NCBI RefSeq assembly: GCF_000716715.1
Contig: NZ_JNYJ01000022.1
Location: 184,395 to 248,394, forward strand
Reading direction: 5' to 3'
Origin: Dactylosporangium aurantiacum
Lineage (GTDB): Bacteria > Actinomycetota > Actinomycetes > Mycobacteriales > Micromonosporaceae
DNA length: 64,000 nt
The translations under genes and the position numbers were made by a program. Position 1 is the first letter of the stretch. Every line of letters starts with the position of its first letter. The notes beneath the pieces are model-generated. The model was given only the letters and a program-made list of their open reading frames with translations, had not been told where the DNA came from and did no database searches. Positions 43,355 to 51,141 of this stretch are shown here, piece after piece.

Positions 43355-44596
43355 ATGAGCTTTGCCACGCTGGGAGCGTCCGGGCTGCGGGTGTCGCGGG
43401 CCGCGCTCGGCACGATGAACTTCGGCACCACCGGCGGCGTGCGCGGCTGCGACGAGCCGACCGCCGCCCGCATCGTCGGCGCGTTCCTCGACGCCGGGCA
43501 CAACCTCATCGACACCGCCGACGCCTACGCCGGCGGGGAGTCCGAGCGCATCGTCGGGCGGGCCGTCCGCGGCCGCCGCGACCAGGTCGTGCTCGCCACC
43601 AAGGCGGGCATGCCGCAGGGCCCGGGCCCGAACGACCGCGGGCTGTCCCGGGCCCACCTGACCCGCGCCCTGGAGGCGAGCCTGCGCCGCCTCGGCACCG
43701 ACCACGTCGACCTCTACCAGTGCCACCAGTGGGACCCGGGCACGCCCGTCGAGGAGACCCTGGCCACGCTCGACGGGTTCGTGCGCGCCGGGAAGGTCCG
43801 CTACCTCGGCTGCTCCGGCGTCACCGCGGCGCAGCTCGTCGAGGCGCACTGGACCGCCCGCCGGCTGCGCGCCGCCCCGCTCGTCAGCGTGCAGCCGCAG
43901 CTGTCGCTCATCGCCCGCGACGCCCTCACCGAGCTCCTGCCGACCGCCGCCGGCCTCGGCATCGGCGCGATCGTCTGGTCCCCGCTCGGCGGCGGCGTGC
44001 TCACCGGCCGCTACCTGGGCGGGACCGTCGCGCCCGGCTCGCGGGTCGCCCGGCTGCGCGACATGGGCACCGACGCGGCGCGCGGCTGGGCCGAGTCGAT
44101 GTTGCGGCCACGGCACGACTGGCAGGCCGGACTCGCCGCCGCCGTGGCCGCCGACCTGCGCGCCACCCCCACCGCCGTCGCCGTCGCCTGGGCCGGGCGG
44201 CAACCGGGTGTCACCTCCGTCATCATCGGCCCGCGCACCGTCGAGCAGCTCGCGGACAATCTCGCCGGCTTCGACCTGGACCTGCCGGCGCCGGCCGCCG
44301 CCCGGCTCGACGAGGACCCGGCCGACCTGGTGCGGCGCTACTTCACCATGTGGCGCACCGGCGACGCGTCCACAGTGGACACCCTGCTGGCGCCGGACTG
44401 GACCGACCACGGCCACCCGTCCGTGCGCTGCCCCGCCGACGTGGCCGCCGCCGTCACCCCGATCCCCGTGCGGCTCGACACCGTCCTCACCGACGGCGCC
44501 ACGGTCACCGCCACCGGCCGGGTCGGCGACACCGAGCTGGTCTGGGTGTTCCGCACGCACGAGGGCCGGCTGCGGTCGCTGCGGACGTACCGGTAG
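43355..44596 (+). CDS. Aldo/keto reductase fused to a SnoaL-like domain
   Basis: A 413-residue protein. Residues 1 to about 310 form an AKR barrel: LIDTADAYAGGESE carries the catalytic Asp and Tyr, VVLATKAG the Lys and LYQCHQWD the His, with the NADPH-binding SVIIGPRTVEQLADNL near the end. The remaining 100 residues (ADLVRRYFTMWRTGDASTVDTLLAPDWTDHGHP) are a SnoaL/NTF2-like domain, an unusual fusion. The ATG at 43355 is chosen because GGAGG lies seven bases before it; ATG 43337 is possible. Expression is probably controlled by the divergent TetR. Confidence 0.88.
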   Translation: MSFATLGASGLRVSRAALGTMNFGTTGGVRGCDEPTAARIVGAFLDAGHNLIDTADAYAGGESERIVGRAVRGRRDQVVLATKAGMPQGPGPNDRGLSRAHLTRALEASLRRLGTDHVDLYQCHQWDPGTPVEETLATLDGFVRAGKVRYLGCSGVTAAQLVEAHWTARRLRAAPLVSVQPQLSLIARDALTELLPTAAGLGIGAIVWSPLGGGVLTGRYLGGTVAPGSRVARLRDMGTDAARGWAESMLRPRHDWQAGLAAAVAADLRATPTAVAVAWAGRQPGVTSVIIGPRTVEQLADNLAGFDLDLPAPAAARLDEDPADLVRRYFTMWRTGDASTVDTLLAPDWTDHGHPSVRCPADVAAAVTPIPVRLDTVLTDGATVTATGRVGDTELVWVFRTHEGRLRSLRTYR

Positions 44597-44599
44597 CTG

Positions 44600-45247
44600 T
44601 TGAATGACCCGGTGAACCGCGACTGGGTCGAATGGCACCACGGCTACGACGCGCCCACCTCTGCGCTGTCGCGCCGCCTCGAGGTCGTGCGGCGCGACCT
44701 GCGCCGGGCGCTGGGCACCTCCCCCACCGATCCGGGCGGGACCCGGCGGCTGCTGAGCATCTGCGCCGGCGACGGGCGTGACGTGCTGCCGGTCATCGCC
44801 GAGCACGACCGCCGGGTCAGGGCGCTGCTCGTGGAGCTCGACCCGGTCCTGGCCCGGCGGGCCCGGGAGACCGCCGACGACCTCGGGCTGCCCGCCGTCG
44901 AGGTCCGGGTCGCCGACGCGGGGCAGGCCGACACGTATCTCGGCGTGCGGCCCGCACACGTCCTGCTGGCCTGCGGGGTCTTCGGCAACATCGACGACAC
45001 CGACACGCGGCGCACGGTGGCCGCGCTGCCCGCGCTGCTCGCCCCCGGCGGCATCGTCATCTGGACCCGCGCCCGCGGCGCCGGCGACACCGACCTGAGC
45101 CTGCGGGTGCGGGCGCTGTTCGCCGAGCACGGCTTCACGGAGCTGTCGTTCACCAGCCCGCACGACGCCCGCTTCCGCGTCGGCATGCACCGCCTCGCCG
45201 GACCGGTCCGGCACGCCCTCGCCGGCCGGCTGTTCACCTTCCGCTGA
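44600..45247 (+). CDS. Class I SAM-dependent methyltransferase-like protein
   Basis: A 215-residue Rossmann-fold protein. The SAM motif is LLSICAGDGRDVLP, the acidic loop follows in LLVELDPVLARRA, and CGVFGNIDD marks the post-I region. The substrate is unknown. The TTG at 44600 is the outermost start and a GTG at 44612 is an alternative. It begins three bases after the reductase stop, so they are likely co-transcribed under TetR control. A small hairpin follows at 45248. Confidence 0.8.
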   Translation: MNDPVNRDWVEWHHGYDAPTSALSRRLEVVRRDLRRALGTSPTDPGGTRRLLSICAGDGRDVLPVIAEHDRRVRALLVELDPVLARRARETADDLGLPAVEVRVADAGQADTYLGVRPAHVLLACGVFGNIDDTDTRRTVAALPALLAPGGIVIWTRARGAGDTDLSLRVRALFAEHGFTELSFTSPHDARFRVGMHRLAGPVRHALAGRLFTFR

Positions 45248-45266
45248 CCGGGCCACCGCCGCCCGG
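45248..45266 (+). terminator. Small hairpin after the methyltransferase gene
   Basis: CCGGGC and GCCCGG form a 6-bp stem with a 7-base loop directly after the stop codon, followed by CCTTTC. It could serve as a weak terminator. Confidence 0.4.
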
Positions 45267-45322
45267 CCTTTCACCTGCGGTGGGCGAGCACGCCGGGTGC
45301 CGACCGGGGCGACCGTGGGCGC

Positions 45323-46411
45323 ATGACGGTGAAGGACCTGGCCACCCTCACGCCGAGCGGCTACCCGGCGGTGTCCCTGCTGATGCCGACCCACCGCACG
45401 CCGCCCGCAAACCAGCAGGACCCGATCCGGCTGCGGAACCTCCTCACGGAGACCCGCCGCCGGCTGGAGGCCGACGAGGCGGTCCCCGCCGACGTCGCCG
45501 CCGCCGTGTACGACGAGATCGCCGAGGCCGCCGCGCACGTCGACCTGCGGCAGGTCGGCGAGGGACTGGCACTGTTCGCGTCGCCGGGACAGGTGCACGT
45601 GCGCCTCCTGGACTCCCCGGTCAACGAGCGGGTGGTCGTCGCCGAGACGTACGAGATCCGCGACGTCGTCGCCGACGCGGCCCGCCGGCACCGGTACTGG
45701 GCCCTGGTGCTCTCCGAGCAGCCGACCCGCCTGTGGAGCGGCGACGGGGCGCACCTGGTGGAGGTGACCACGCACGGCTTCCCGTTCACGCACGAGGGGC
45801 CCGGCGGCACGGTCGGCCTGCCCCGCGACTACGGGCAGAACCCCAGCGCCCACCGCGACGAGCGGCACCGCCAGTTCTTCCGCGACATCGCCACCGCCCT
45901 GCGCCGGGTCGACGCCCTCGACACGCGGCCGGTGTTCGTGCTGGGCGTGGAGCGGTACCTGGCCTTCTTCGCCGCTGAGTGGAGCGCGCCCGTCGCCGGC
46001 ACCGTCCCCGGCAACTACGACCACGCCGGCCCGCACGACCTGCACCGGGTGCTGGCCCCGCACCTCGCCGCCCATCAGGCGTTCGAGCAGATCGCCGCGC
46101 TCGAGCAGCTCGACGTGGCCCGCGGGGCGAACCGCTTCGCCGCCGGGCTGCCCGAGGTGTGGCAGCTGGCCCACCAGGGCCGCGGCGCCCACCTGCTGGT
46201 CGAGGAGAACTTCCACAGCCCGGCCTGGGTGCACGACGACCACCTGCACCCCGCCGAGCAGCAGCCGACCAGCGGCCCCGCCGGCACCCTCGTCGACGAC
46301 GCCGTGGACGACGTGGTCGAGCTGGTGGCCCGCCAGGGCGGCGAGGTCACCTTCGTCGGCGACGGCAGCCTCGCACTCGACGGCAGGATCGCCCTGATCG
46401 TCCGCTACTAG
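45323..46411 (+). CDS. baeRF-family (release-factor-like, eRF1/Vms1-related) protein
   Basis: A 362-residue protein that fits the bacterial archaeo-eukaryotic release factor family 3 group: N-terminal LLMPTHRTPPANQQDPIRLRNLL, central GLALFASPG and RYWALVLSEQPTRLW, and C-terminal GRGAHLLVEENFHSPAWV with a final RIALIVRY strand. Relatives are proposed to act on stalled ribosomes or in stress, but the function of bacterial members is largely unproven. It stands alone, with no ribosome-rescue gene nearby. The ATG at 45323 lacks a strong ribosome site. Confidence 0.75.
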   Translation: MTVKDLATLTPSGYPAVSLLMPTHRTPPANQQDPIRLRNLLTETRRRLEADEAVPADVAAAVYDEIAEAAAHVDLRQVGEGLALFASPGQVHVRLLDSPVNERVVVAETYEIRDVVADAARRHRYWALVLSEQPTRLWSGDGAHLVEVTTHGFPFTHEGPGGTVGLPRDYGQNPSAHRDERHRQFFRDIATALRRVDALDTRPVFVLGVERYLAFFAAEWSAPVAGTVPGNYDHAGPHDLHRVLAPHLAAHQAFEQIAALEQLDVARGANRFAAGLPEVWQLAHQGRGAHLLVEENFHSPAWVHDDHLHPAEQQPTSGPAGTLVDDAVDDVVELVARQGGEVTFVGDGSLALDGRIALIVRY

Positions 46412-46437
46412 CGAGCCGGATCGTCCACGACCGCAGA

Positions 46438-46500
46438 GGCCGGCGCCGCGACCGGCCGGCGCCGCGACCGGCCGGCGGCGCGACCGGCCAGCGGCGCACC
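46438..46500. repeat. Tandem 16-bp repeats between convergent genes
   Basis: GGCCGGCGCCGCGACC occurs twice exactly, then twice with small changes, filling the gap between the baeRF gene (ends 46411) and the TetR gene (ends 46503). Each unit is partly self-complementary, so hairpins could act as a terminator. Confidence 0.85.
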
Positions 46501-46502
46501 GG

Positions 46503-47099
46503 TCAGAGGCGGAGCTGGGCGACGAAGGCGGTGGCGGACTCGAGGTCGGCGCGGCGCTCGGTGAAGTGGCCGATGAAGGCGAGCTGGAAGCAGGCGCCCA
46601 GCAGCAGCCCGGCGACCGCCGGCAGGTCGGCGTCCGGGGAGACGCGGCCGAGGCGCTGCTCGGCGCGCAGGTACTCCACGAGGCCGTCATTGGCGCGGTG
46701 CGGGCCGAGGTTCTGGGCGCGCAGCTGGTCGCGGTGCGCGTTGAGGATCGCCGGGTCGGCGAAGATGGACGCGAACATCGGGAAGCCGTCGCGGTAGAAG
46801 CTGATCGCGACGGTGGCCAGCTCGGTGAGGACACCGCGGACGGTGCCGGTGCCGGCGCGCTCGGGCAGGGTCTGCATCATCGGGATGAACTGCGGGCCGC
46901 GCTCGTGCAGGACCGCCACCATCAGCTCGATCTTGTCGCGGAAGTGCTTGTAGAGCGTGGCCTCCGAGTAGCCGGCGGCGCGGGCGATCTCCTTGGTCGT
47001 CGAGTTGGCCAGCCCTCGGGTCCGCAGCACGGAGGCGGCCGCGTCCAGGATCACGTCGCGCGTGGCCAAGCCGGGCTCCCTTGACAAGTTAGTGAACAC
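46503..47099 (-). CDS. TetR-family transcriptional regulator
   Basis: A 198-residue TetR protein with the DNA-binding region AAASVLRTRGLANSTTKEIARAAGYSEATLYKHFRDK. The GTG start at 47099 lies inside the first of two operator-like palindromes shared with the divergent oxidoreductase gene. Ligand unknown. Confidence 0.92.
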   Translation of the reverse strand: MFTNLSREPGLATRDVILDAAASVLRTRGLANSTTKEIARAAGYSEATLYKHFRDKIELMVAVLHERGPQFIPMMQTLPERAGTGTVRGVLTELATVAISFYRDGFPMFASIFADPAILNAHRDQLRAQNLGPHRANDGLVEYLRAEQRLGRVSPDADLPAVAGLLLGACFQLAFIGHFTERRADLESATAFVAQLRL

Positions 47100-47102
47100 T
47101 CA
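47089..47102. promoter_or_regulatory. TetR-type operator, first copy
   Basis: TTAGTGAACACTCA contains the inverted core AGTG-AA-CACT. It overlaps the start codon of the TetR gene. A matching site lies 34 bp away. Confidence 0.65.
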
Positions 47103-47122
47103 CCCACCATCATAATGGTTAG

Positions 47123-47136
47123 TAAGTGCTCACTCA
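47123..47136. promoter_or_regulatory. TetR-type operator, second copy
   Basis: TAAGTGCTCACTCA contains the core AGTG-CT-CACT. With the first site it gives the consensus T-N-AGTG-NN-CACTCA. It lies 18 bp upstream of the oxidoreductase start. Confidence 0.65.
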
Positions 47137-47153
47137 CCACGCTGGGGGAAGCT

Positions 47154-47771
47154 GTGAAGGTGACCGTGCTGGGGGCGACCGGCGGGATCGGGCGGCAGCT
47201 GATCGAGCAGGGACTGCGGCTGGGGTACGAGATGACCGCCGTCGTCCGCCGGGACTTCGACGTGCCGGGCGCGACGGTGGTGCGCGCGACGCTGGACGAC
47301 GCGGCCGCGCTGGAGGGTGCGGTCGCCGGCCGCGACGCGGTGCTCGGCGCGCTGGGGCACCGCAGGGGCGGCCCCACCACCGTGCAGGCCGACGGCGCCC
47401 GGGCCGCGGTCGCCGCGATGCGGGCCACGGGCGTGCGGCGCATCCTCGTCGTCGACGCCGCCGGCCGGATCTCCGACCGGGGCGACAGCCTGCTCATGCG
47501 CGCGGTGGCGAAGCCCATCGTGCAGCGGGTGCTGAAGGCCAACTTCGCCGACCTGGCCGAGGCCGAGCGGGTCCTGCGCGCCAGCGGCCTGGACTGGACC
47601 CTCATCAGCCCGCCCCGCCTCACCGACGGCGGCCACCGTCCATATCGGACGGTCCTCGACCTGAGCGTCCGCGGCGGCCGGACCCTGTCCCGCGCCGACG
47701 TCGCGCACGCGATGCTCAGGTCCATCACCGACCCGGGCCACGTCCACCACCGGGTCAGCATCGCCTACTGA
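47154..47771 (+). CDS. NAD(P)-binding SDR/NmrA-type oxidoreductase
   Basis: A 205-residue atypical short-chain dehydrogenase. The Rossmann motif VTVLGATGGIGRQLIEQGL is at the N terminus; GVRRILVVDAAGRI and SGLDWTLISPPRLTDG are typical of the NAD(P)H-binding (PF13460) group. The canonical YxxxK pair is not evident, as in many NmrA-like members. The GTG at 47154 follows a GGGGGAA stretch. The divergent TetR and two shared operators suggest induction by a small molecule. A hairpin follows at 47803. Confidence 0.88.
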   Translation: MKVTVLGATGGIGRQLIEQGLRLGYEMTAVVRRDFDVPGATVVRATLDDAAALEGAVAGRDAVLGALGHRRGGPTTVQADGARAAVAAMRATGVRRILVVDAAGRISDRGDSLLMRAVAKPIVQRVLKANFADLAEAERVLRASGLDWTLISPPRLTDGGHRPYRTVLDLSVRGGRTLSRADVAHAMLRSITDPGHVHHRVSIAY

Positions 47772-47802
47772 ACGGCACCGAACCGGCCGGAGCGCAGGCG
47801 AA

Positions 47803-47834
47803 GGCCCGGACCCGGCGCGCACCGGATCCGGGCC
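47803..47834 (+). terminator. Hairpin after the oxidoreductase gene
   Basis: GGCCCGGA (47803-47810) and TCCGGGCC (47827-47834) form a perfect 8-bp stem with a 16-base loop, 32 bp after the stop. A second stem, GGCCGCC/GGCGGCC, follows within 40 bp. Confidence 0.5.
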
Positions 47835-47888
47835 GGACAGCCGTGGCCGCCCCAAGGAGGCAAGGCGGCCCCGACTGTCACTCGCACA

Positions 47889-48007
47889 CCCGGGAAGTCC
47901 CTCGTCGACCCGGGCGGTAGCGCGTGACGGTCACCGCACCGGATGCGCCGGGAGGCCGCATCGGCGGGGTGTCACCGCGTGCCCGGGAAGTCCCTCGCCG
48001 ACCCGGG
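47889..48007. repeat. Duplicated 26-bp hairpin element
   Basis: CCCGGGAAGTCCCTCG followed by T or C, then CGACCCGGG, occurs at 47889-47914 and 47982-48007, differing at one base. Each copy is bounded by CCCGGG on both sides, so each can form a stem-loop. They lie between the oxidoreductase (ends 47771) and the binding-protein gene (ends 48029). Confidence 0.85.
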
Positions 48008-48028
48008 CACTCGCGCCGTCCTCGCAGC

Positions 48029-49816
48029 TCAGCTGACGCCGAGGCTGCCGAAGTCGACCATGCCGTAGTACTGGCTGACGAAGACGTTCGTGAGCCGCGG
48101 GTTGCGGACGTTGAGCGCCTTGTCGTACGTGAACGGCACCATGACGGCCTCGTCCATGACGATCTTGTTGATCTGACCCCAGATGGCCGCGGCCTTCTTC
48201 GGGTCCGACTCCGCCTTCGCCTGGTCGATGAGCTGGTTGACCTCGGCGTTGTTCAGCTCGGAGTAGTTGTTGTTGCCGCTGGGCAGGATCAGCCGGCCGT
48301 CGACGAGCACCGCCAGGAAGCCCGACGCGGTCGGGAAGTCCGCGCCCCAGCCCGCCATCATGATGCCGTAGCCCTTGGACAGGGTGTTGGACGGCGCGCC
48401 GATGGTCGAGCGGAAGTACAGCGACGCGTCGCTCGGGTCGAGGCGGGCGTTGATGCCGACGTTCTTCAGCGCGGCCTGCAGGGCCTCGGCGGTCTTCGGC
48501 TCCTTGCCGGAGTTGCGGGTCGCGATGACCGTGTCGAAGCCGTTGGGCTTGCCGCACGCGGCGAGCTCCTCACGGGCCTTGTCGACCTGCGGCTTGCCCG
48601 ACTTCGTGTTGAACGGGTCGAGGTTCGGGTCGTGGCCGGCGATGTTCGGCGGCAGCATGTTGGTGGCGATGTCACCACCGGCGTCCGGGCCGCCGCGGGC
48701 CGTCTGCATCGCGATCTTGTCGGTCGCGTACTGCACGGCCTTGCGGCAGTGGACGTTGTCGAACGGCGCGACCTTGGTGTTCAGCGCGAAGTAGCGGATG
48801 AAGCCGGTGGTCGGCGCGTCGGCGTTCTTCTTCACGTCCGGGTTGAGCAGCACCTTGGCCTGCGAGCCCTGCTGGACGCCGGTCTGCGCCAGGTCCAGGT
48901 CGACGTCACCGGAGATGAGCTGGGCGTCGATCTCCTCGACGGCGGTGCCGAACGTGACCTCGATCCGGTCGGGCAGCGCCTTGCGGATCGAGTCGGTCTT
49001 CGGGTCCCACTGGTCGTTGCGGACCAGGACGGCCTTCTTGCCCTCGTCGTACGACTCGAACTTGTACGGGCCGGAGGAGACCGGGTGGTTGGAGTACCGC
49101 TCGCCGGTGTCCTTGGCCTTCGGCACGGGGCCGGCGCCCGGCATCGCGAGCAGGTACGGGAAGTCGCTCAGCGGCTCCTTGAGCGTGAACACGATCGTGC
49201 TGTCGTCGGGCGTCTGCACCGACTTGAGGCCCAGCTTGTCCGGGTCGGTGTCCTTGTACGGGCCGGGGTACTTCTGGCCCTGGTCGAGCACGTCGATGAG
49301 GTAGCTCGGGCCGCCGGACAGCACGTCTTGCGCGAAGACGCGCTCGATGCCGTACTTGACGTCCTTCGACGTGATGGGCGTGCCGTCCTCGAACTTGAGG
49401 CCGTTGCGCAGGGTGAAGGTGTACTTCTTGCCGCCGTCCTCGATCTTCGGCAGGTCGGTGGCCAGGTCGGCGGTGAGCACCAGGCCCTCCTCGCCGGGCT
49501 TCGCCTGGTTGGTCAGCAGCGTCCGGACGTAGTAGCCCTTCATGAAGTTCCAGATGTTCGCGAAGTTCCAGATGTTCGCGTAGTACGCGCGCACCGGGTC
49601 GTAGGAGTCGGGGTTGTCGTGGTTGGTGAGCTTGAGCGTGCCACCCTTCTTGTCGGAGGGGTTGACCACGCCCGTCAATGCCGCGTTGAACCCGCTGGCA
49701 CCTTTCTGACCGCTGTCCTTGCTGGTATTGTCGCTGCTTGAGCCGCCGCCACAGGCGGACAGCACAAGCGTCGCGGTGACCGCTCCAGCCACCAGCGCAC
49801 TCGTTCTGATATTCAC
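48029..49816 (-). CDS. Family 5 extracellular solute-binding lipoprotein (oligopeptide ABC transporter type)
   Basis: A 595-residue protein with a lipoprotein signal: NIRTSALVAGAVTATLVLSACGGG places the lipobox Cys near residue 22. Mature sequence shows the SBP_bac_5 pattern (GGTLKLTNHDNPDSYDPV near the start, KYTFTLRNGLKFEDGTPITSKDVKYGIER, and SSGPYKFESYDEGK). It should bind peptides or related solutes outside the membrane and hand them to an ABC permease, but no permease or ATPase gene is adjacent. The GTG at 49816 has GAAGGTG eight bases upstream. An 18-bp tandem duplication inside the gene repeats ANIWNF. Confidence 0.93.
   Translation of the reverse strand: MNIRTSALVAGAVTATLVLSACGGGSSSDNTSKDSGQKGASGFNAALTGVVNPSDKKGGTLKLTNHDNPDSYDPVRAYYANIWNFANIWNFMKGYYVRTLLTNQAKPGEEGLVLTADLATDLPKIEDGGKKYTFTLRNGLKFEDGTPITSKDVKYGIERVFAQDVLSGGPSYLIDVLDQGQKYPGPYKDTDPDKLGLKSVQTPDDSTIVFTLKEPLSDFPYLLAMPGAGPVPKAKDTGERYSNHPVSSGPYKFESYDEGKKAVLVRNDQWDPKTDSIRKALPDRIEVTFGTAVEEIDAQLISGDVDLDLAQTGVQQGSQAKVLLNPDVKKNADAPTTGFIRYFALNTKVAPFDNVHCRKAVQYATDKIAMQTARGGPDAGGDIATNMLPPNIAGHDPNLDPFNTKSGKPQVDKAREELAACGKPNGFDTVIATRNSGKEPKTAEALQAALKNVGINARLDPSDASLYFRSTIGAPSNTLSKGYGIMMAGWGADFPTASGFLAVLVDGRLILPSGNNNYSELNNAEVNQLIDQAKAESDPKKAAAIWGQINKIVMDEAVMVPFTYDKALNVRNPRLTNVFVSQYYGMVDFGSLGVS
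49545..49580. repeat. In-frame 18-bp tandem duplication within the binding-protein gene
   Basis: AAGTTCCAGATGTTCGCG occurs twice head to tail. In the protein this duplicates six residues (ANIWNF) near residue 85 without changing the frame. Confidence 0.9.
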
Positions 49817-50103
49817 GTGTAGAGCACCTTCCCGGATACCACGGCTGTGCGGCCGTGGACGGCGTTTCGGCACGCGGGCAGCACACATCGCCAGGCGTCC
49901 ACGATGGACCCTCTACTGTGGACAGGCACGGGCATGCACCGCGCCCACCGGGTGGGTCGTCGAGTCGTCTGTCGGTGTTGGGCCGGCAATGCCGCCCGCG
50001 TCACGGCGATGTGCGTCGCCGTTCATTGAGCAAAGACCTCGGGCTCCGCGAAGCGGTTGCGACCGTTCAGGTCACGCTTTGGTCAAGCAGCGTGACCGCC
50101 GTC
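49817..50103. other. Intergenic region of about 290 bp with inverted repeats
   Basis: Upstream region of the binding-protein gene. It contains the hairpin CCACGGC/GCCGTGG near 49838-49857 and the spaced inverted repeat GTCCAC ... GTGGAC near 49897-49923, possible regulatory elements. No gene is supported. Confidence 0.4.
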
Positions 50104-50514
50104 TCATCCGAGTGACGCGATGTTCGCCGCCTCCGACGGATCCGGCCCGTCGACGGCGAGGAACGCGGCGAGCACCTCGACGGCCACGTCGGGTGCGAGG
50201 CGCTTGAGGCTCATCGCCAGCACGTTGGCGTCGTTCCACAGCCGGGCGCCGCGGGCGATCCACGGGTCCCACGCCAGGGCGGCCCGCACGCCGGGCACCT
50301 TGTTGGCGGCGATCGCCGTGCCGGTGCCGGTCCAGCACATCACCACGCCGAGGTCGGCGCGGCCCTCGACGACCGCCCGGCCGACCAGCGTGCCCAGGTC
50401 CGGCCACGGGGTGCCGGCCGCGGCGACGTCCAGCACCTCGTGCTCCTCGGCGAGGTGCCGGACGACGGCCGCGGTGGTCTCGTTGGAGTCGTCTGCCGCG
50501 AACGCGATGCGCAC
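50104..50514 (-). CDS. RpiB/LacAB-type sugar-phosphate isomerase
   Basis: A 136-residue protein of the ribose-5-phosphate isomerase B family. The N terminus IAFAADDSN corresponds to the phosphate-binding start, GVVMCWTGTGTAIAANKVPGVRAAL carries the catalytic Cys, and ARLWNDANVLAMS is the conserved Asn-Asp-Ala-Asn segment. It is slightly shorter than most RpiB proteins. It should interconvert aldose and ketose phosphates in the cytoplasm. It lacks neighbours of a clear sugar pathway. Confidence 0.88.
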   Translation of the reverse strand: MRIAFAADDSNETTAAVVRHLAEEHEVLDVAAAGTPWPDLGTLVGRAVVEGRADLGVVMCWTGTGTAIAANKVPGVRAALAWDPWIARGARLWNDANVLAMSLKRLAPDVAVEVLAAFLAVDGPDPSEAANIASLG

Positions 50515-50532
50515 GCGATCAACCGTACCCGT

Positions 50533-51120
50533 TCAGTCGTCCCGGTCGCCGGACGAGGAGCTCTCCAGCGACGTCATCATCGACTTGCCGATGACCAGGA
50601 AGTCGGCGCGCACCTTGTCGGGGGTGAGCGTGGTGCCGGCCGGGGCGGTCAGGTTGAGGCTGAGGTAGAGGTTGCCGTCGTAGAGGTCGAGCTCGTACAT
50701 GAGGGCACCGCCGGCGGTGGTGTACATGGCGAACGCCTTCGTGCCGATGCCGTCGACGTCGGTGACGGTGGCGCCGGCCGCGGTGCTCGCCTCGGCGAGC
50801 TTCTTCACCGCGTCGTAGTGGGTGCGCACGTCGGACGCGGAGGACGGCACGTCGATCGCGACGGTCAGGGTGCCGGTCGCCTCGTACGTGAGCACGCAGC
50901 CGCCGTAGGTGCGGCCGAACGCGGTGGTGTCCTTCTTCTGCTGGTCCTTGAGCGCGCCGAAGGCGGAGGTGCCCTTGGCCGCGGTGACCGTGGCGCAGGC
51001 GTCGGCGGGCTTGGCGTAGGTGGTGGAGTCGGCAAGGAAGTACAGGGCCACGCCGCCGCCGCAGCACAGCAGCAGCAGCGAGCCCGCGATGATTCCGAGG
51101 ATGAGGAAGACTTTCTTCAC
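50533..51120 (-). CDS. Hypothetical membrane-anchored extracellular protein
   Basis: A 195-residue protein with one N-terminal hydrophobic segment (VFLILGIIAGSLLLLCCGGGVALYF) preceded by two Lys, so the remainder should be outside the membrane. The exported part has two Cys (DACATV, GGCVLTY) that could form a disulfide, and alternating strands. LLLLCCGGG has some look of a lipobox but lacks the usual small residues before Cys. I do not recognise the family. The start is GTG 51120, without a clear ribosome site. Confidence 0.7.
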   Translation of the reverse strand: MKKVFLILGIIAGSLLLLCCGGGVALYFLADSTTYAKPADACATVTAAKGTSAFGALKDQQKKDTTAFGRTYGGCVLTYEATGTLTVAIDVPSSASDVRTHYDAVKKLAEASTAAGATVTDVDGIGTKAFAMYTTAGGALMYELDLYDGNLYLSLNLTAPAGTTLTPDKVRADFLVIGKSMMTSLESSSSGDRDD

Positions 51121-51141
51121 GCGCTGATGCTGGTGCCCGGT

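Noticed and set aside
43085..46834. A 1249-codon open frame on the - strand across the reductase, methyltransferase and baeRF genes.
   Set aside because: No family similarity is visible, while three well-motivated genes with ribosome sites occupy the + strand.
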